Of a stretch of DNA of 16,215 nucleotides, positions 14,213 to 16,215 are shown piece after piece. This DNA is from Clostridiales bacterium (GTDB taxonomy: Bacteria; Bacillota; Clostridia; Christensenellales; Borkfalkiaceae). The stretch is taken from the NCBI GenBank assembly GCA_003523255.1, contig DPGH01000010.1, positions 163,111-179,325 of the forward strand, given 5' to 3'. The notes under the pieces were generated by a model. It had not been told where the DNA came from and searched no databases. It was given only the letters and a program-made list of their open reading frames with translations. A program made the position numbers and the translations under genes. The first letter of the stretch is position 1. Each line of letters begins with the position of its first letter.

Positions 14213-14740
14213 TTATAATTTAGAAGGGTCTATTACTTCCGCAAGGAAAGGGAATTCTCGGTATTTTTCCGCATAGTCCATGCCGTACCCGATAACGAAG
14301 CCGCACGGTATGTCGAAGCCCGCATAGTCTACGTTAACGTTCACTTCGCGCCGTTCTTTTTTATCTATAAACGCGCAGATTTTTACCGAAGCGGGGTTGC
14401 GCTTTTTCAAAAGCTCTATAAAATACGAAAGGGTTTTGCCGCTGTCTACTATATCTTCTACGAGAATTACGTCTCTGCCTTCGATTTTTGCGGTTATGTC
14501 GTAAATAAGTTCCATATTGCCGCTCGTGGTGCCGTTGCGGTAACTCGAAAGTCTTGCAAAATCTATCATTATAGGCACGGTAATTCTCTTCGTTAAGTCC
14601 GCGAAAAAGTAAACCGCGCCTTTAAGCATGCATATTATCACCGGTTCTTTGCCGCGGTAGTCCTCGGAAATTTGTTTGCCGAGTTCTTTAACGCGGTTTT
14701 CGATTTGTTCGGCGGTAAGTATGATTCTGTAGTTGTCCAT
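14213..14740 (-). CDS. hpt: Hypoxanthine phosphoribosyltransferase
   Basis: It converts hypoxanthine (and usually guanine) plus PRPP to IMP/GMP in cytosolic purine salvage. At 175 residues it has the usual length. The PRPP-binding signature VILVEDIVDSGKT (91-103, with the E95-D96 and D99 acidic residues), the pyrophosphate loop LKGA (39-42), the mobile SSYRNGTTSG loop (65-74) and the purine-contacting DYAGFDIPCGFVIGYGMDYAEKYR region are all intact. Its AGGAG ribosome-binding site lies inside the last codons of tilS and the genes abut, so they form one operon and are probably translationally coupled. tilS-hpt is a conserved Bacillota pair, often followed by ftsH; here a terminator ends the unit instead. 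Confidence 0.96.
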   Translation of the reverse strand: MDNYRIILTAEQIENRVKELGKQISEDYRGKEPVIICMLKGAVYFFADLTKRITVPIMIDFARLSSYRNGTTSGNMELIYDITAKIEGRDVILVEDIVDSGKTLSYFIELLKKRNPASVKICAFIDKKERREVNVNVDYAGFDIPCGFVIGYGMDYAEKYREFPFLAEVIDPSKL

Positions 14741-16033
14741 TTATATCTCCTCTCGTGTGATTTTAATAATCGAGCGCGTATTTTCATCCGCTTTTGCTTT
14801 ATCGGATATCGCTATGCCGAGTACCGCGTAAACAACGTTTCCGTCCGCGACGAGCGCAATGCAATCTCTTTCTTTAATCGGTATCTTTTTGTCGGTGAAA
14901 AAGTCCGACAGGCTTTTTGTTCCGCCGCCGAACTTGGTAAATTCGTCGCCTTCTTTTCTCGTCCTGATAACCGCGGTTTGCGGAATTTTATTTTCGTCGA
15001 TATAAAAACCCGTTTTATAGTCGGCGGGGGCTTGCGTACGGGCGAGCGTATATTTCGCTCCGCAAAAAACAAACGTTTTCGCCCCGAACTCCATGCAAAG
15101 CGTTTGTTGGCTTTCGCTTTTAAAAAGGGTAACGCCGTCGTATTCTTTTATGGCAACCACTCCGCCTGTAAGGTTTACGCGTTTTGCCGTTTCTTTCGTC
15201 ATGAGCAAAGCGACGCTTTCCGCATGCGTTTTAGCCCAGTCTTTTTTTACGCCGCAAAGTTTAAGCGCGTTAAGCGCGGCGCGTTTAACCAAAATCTCGT
15301 CGCCATATGCGATTTTTACTCCGTCGTCGGTTTTGGATATAAGCCTATTAGCAAGTTCGTCTAAATAAGCGTCCTCCGAAGCGGCAATTCGCGATAAAGC
15401 ATATATACGCTTTTCTGCTTCGGGAAAAATCTTTTTTACCGCGGGCAATACGTTGTGGCGTATATAGTTACGCGTATACTCGTCGGACAGGTTGGTTTCG
15501 TCCGTAACGAACGGCACGTCGTTACGGCGTATATATTCGTCTATCTCTTCTCTCGTCGTGCCGATTAGCGGGCGTATTATTCTGTCTTTGTCGGTAATTC
15601 CCGAAAGACCTTTCAGACCCGTTCCGCGGAACAGGTTAAACAATACCGTTTCCGCGTTGTCGCTAATATGGTGCGCCGTTAAAACCGCTTCGCATTTACC
15701 GCTCTTTACGGCGTCGGTAAAACATTCGTAACGCAGTTCTCTCGCCGCCTGTTCTATAGACAGTTTATCGGTCGCGGCTTTTTTTACGCTGTTTACCGAG
15801 TATTTTAAGCAATCAATGCCGAGCCTTTCGCAGTAGTCGTATACGAAGCGAGAATCGTTTACGGAGTTTTCGCCTCTTATGCCGTGTTCAACATTAAGAC
15901 ATAACACTTTTACGCCGAGAGTTTCGGCGTTGGTAAAAGCGTAATGCAAAAGCGCCATCGAATCTTTACCGCCGGAAACGGCTACCGCTACGGTTTTATA
16001 AAAGCCTGTAACGCGTGTAAAATCCGCAAACAT
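14741..16033 (-). CDS. tilS: tRNA(Ile)-lysidine synthase
   Basis: It attaches lysine to C34 of the CAU-anticodon tRNA-Ile so that it reads AUA and is charged with isoleucine. The N-terminal ATP-pyrophosphatase domain has the PP-loop VAVSGGKDSMALLHYA and the later LTAHHISDNAETVLFNLFRGTGLKGLSGI. A linker and C-terminal tRNA/lysine-binding domain (to IKITREEI) follow. I choose the ATG at 16033 (430 residues), which puts SGGKDS at 20-25 as is usual. The longer frame from a TTG at 16117 adds 28 low-complexity residues and would overlap the initiator-tRNA promoter. There is no SD at the ATG, and a minus-strand promoter places the transcript start almost on the ATG, so leaderless initiation is possible. 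hpt follows immediately. Confidence 0.95.
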   Translation of the reverse strand: MFADFTRVTGFYKTVAVAVSGGKDSMALLHYAFTNAETLGVKVLCLNVEHGIRGENSVNDSRFVYDYCERLGIDCLKYSVNSVKKAATDKLSIEQAARELRYECFTDAVKSGKCEAVLTAHHISDNAETVLFNLFRGTGLKGLSGITDKDRIIRPLIGTTREEIDEYIRRNDVPFVTDETNLSDEYTRNYIRHNVLPAVKKIFPEAEKRIYALSRIAASEDAYLDELANRLISKTDDGVKIAYGDEILVKRAALNALKLCGVKKDWAKTHAESVALLMTKETAKRVNLTGGVVAIKEYDGVTLFKSESQQTLCMEFGAKTFVFCGAKYTLARTQAPADYKTGFYIDENKIPQTAVIRTRKEGDEFTKFGGGTKSLSDFFTDKKIPIKERDCIALVADGNVVYAVLGIAISDKAKADENTRSIIKITREEI

Positions 16034-16039
16034 ATTTCT

Positions 16040-16068
16040 ATTGTACCAAAGGCGGAAAAAAAATTCAA
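16040..16068 (-). promoter_or_regulatory. Probable tilS promoter, close to a leaderless start
   Basis: On the minus strand TTGAAT (16068-16063) and TACAAT (16045-16040) are 17 bases apart. The expected start, about seven bases beyond the -10, is the A of the tilS ATG at 16033. No Shine-Dalgarno sequence is seen before that ATG. Confidence 0.45.
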
Positions 16069-16110
16069 CTTTTATCGTGTAGATATTTTTAAATATTTTG
16101 CATATAACGT

Positions 16111-16139
16111 TTGACAAAACATAAAATATGGTATATTAT
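16111..16139 (+). promoter_or_regulatory. Promoter of the initiator tRNA gene
   Basis: A consensus TTGACA (16111-16116) and TATTAT (16134-16139), 17 bases apart, lie about 35 bases upstream of the mature tRNA 5' end. Such a strong promoter is expected for a stable RNA. Confidence 0.75.
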
Positions 16140-16173
16140 AATAAGGCTTTCGTGAAAAGCGTCAGGCAAATAT

Positions 16174-16215
16174 CGCGGGGTAGAGCAGCCTGGTAGCTCG
16201 TCGGGCTCATAACCC
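16174..16215 (+). tRNA. Initiator tRNA-fMet(CAT), 5' part only
   Basis: The sequence reads acceptor CGCGGGG, D-stem GAGC with GCTC around the CCTGGTA-type loop, anticodon stem TCGGG, loop CTCATAA with anticodon CAT (16208-16210), and CCC starting the 3' stem. The 5' C at position 1 and the run of three G:C pairs (GGG/CCC) at the base of the anticodon stem are marks of the initiator rather than elongator tRNA. The 3' half is beyond the window edge. Confidence 0.92.

Noticed and set aside
1..16215. CRISPR arrays, insertion sequences, integrases or toxin-antitoxin pairs
   Set aside because: No regularly spaced repeats, transposase or integrase frames were found; the lone Xre protein has no toxin partner beside it.

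Overview
The window looks like a chromosomal segment of a gut-type Bacillota (Clostridia-like) bacterium. This rests on DeoR, YitT, a tilS-hpt pair, CotH and Listeria-Bacteroides repeat proteins, SD-led genes and sigma-A-like promoters with 17-bp spacers. Genus cannot be read from the sequence. Most genes are rich in GCG/CGC/GGC codons with AT-rich gaps. The stretch from about 8600 to 10680 is visibly more AT-rich. The ends are two tRNA genes, both cut by the window: tRNA-Arg(ACG) on the left and initiator tRNA-fMet on the right.

Layout. From about 297 to 7010 everything reads on the minus strand. In transcription order it holds a remnant of a large glycoside-hydrolase-like gene, a DeoR-type regulator, cysE (own promoter), cysS, a short alaS without the C-terminal C-Ala domain, and two tandem paralogous membrane proteins. 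Divergent from this is serS (7217-8497), ended by a strong hairpin. Next comes an AT-rich accessory block: an Xre-type repressor on the minus strand and a divergent secreted CotH-kinase lipoprotein with a Listeria-Bacteroides repeat. That lipoprotein is interrupted by two in-frame TAA codons. A NahK-like sugar kinase (minus) and a degenerate EPSP-synthase-like protein (plus) then diverge from back-to-back promoters; yitT follows the latter. A bidirectional terminator separates yitT from the convergent tilS-hpt operon.

How the genes fit together. cysE-cysS-alaS supplies cysteine and two charged tRNAs. No T-box-like leader is visible, but an inverted repeat sits between the -35 and -10 of the cysE promoter. 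TilS modifies the AUA-reading tRNA-Ile and Hpt salvages purines. The DeoR regulator, glycosidase remnant and NahK-like kinase suggest carbohydrate use.

Most worth a second look: the Xre/CotH divergent unit with its ATATAGGA-N5-TCCTATAT operators; the two stop codons in the CotH lipoprotein; the C-Ala-less AlaRS; the AroA-like protein with altered substrate-binding residues; and the internally deleted glycosidase lacking a normal start codon.
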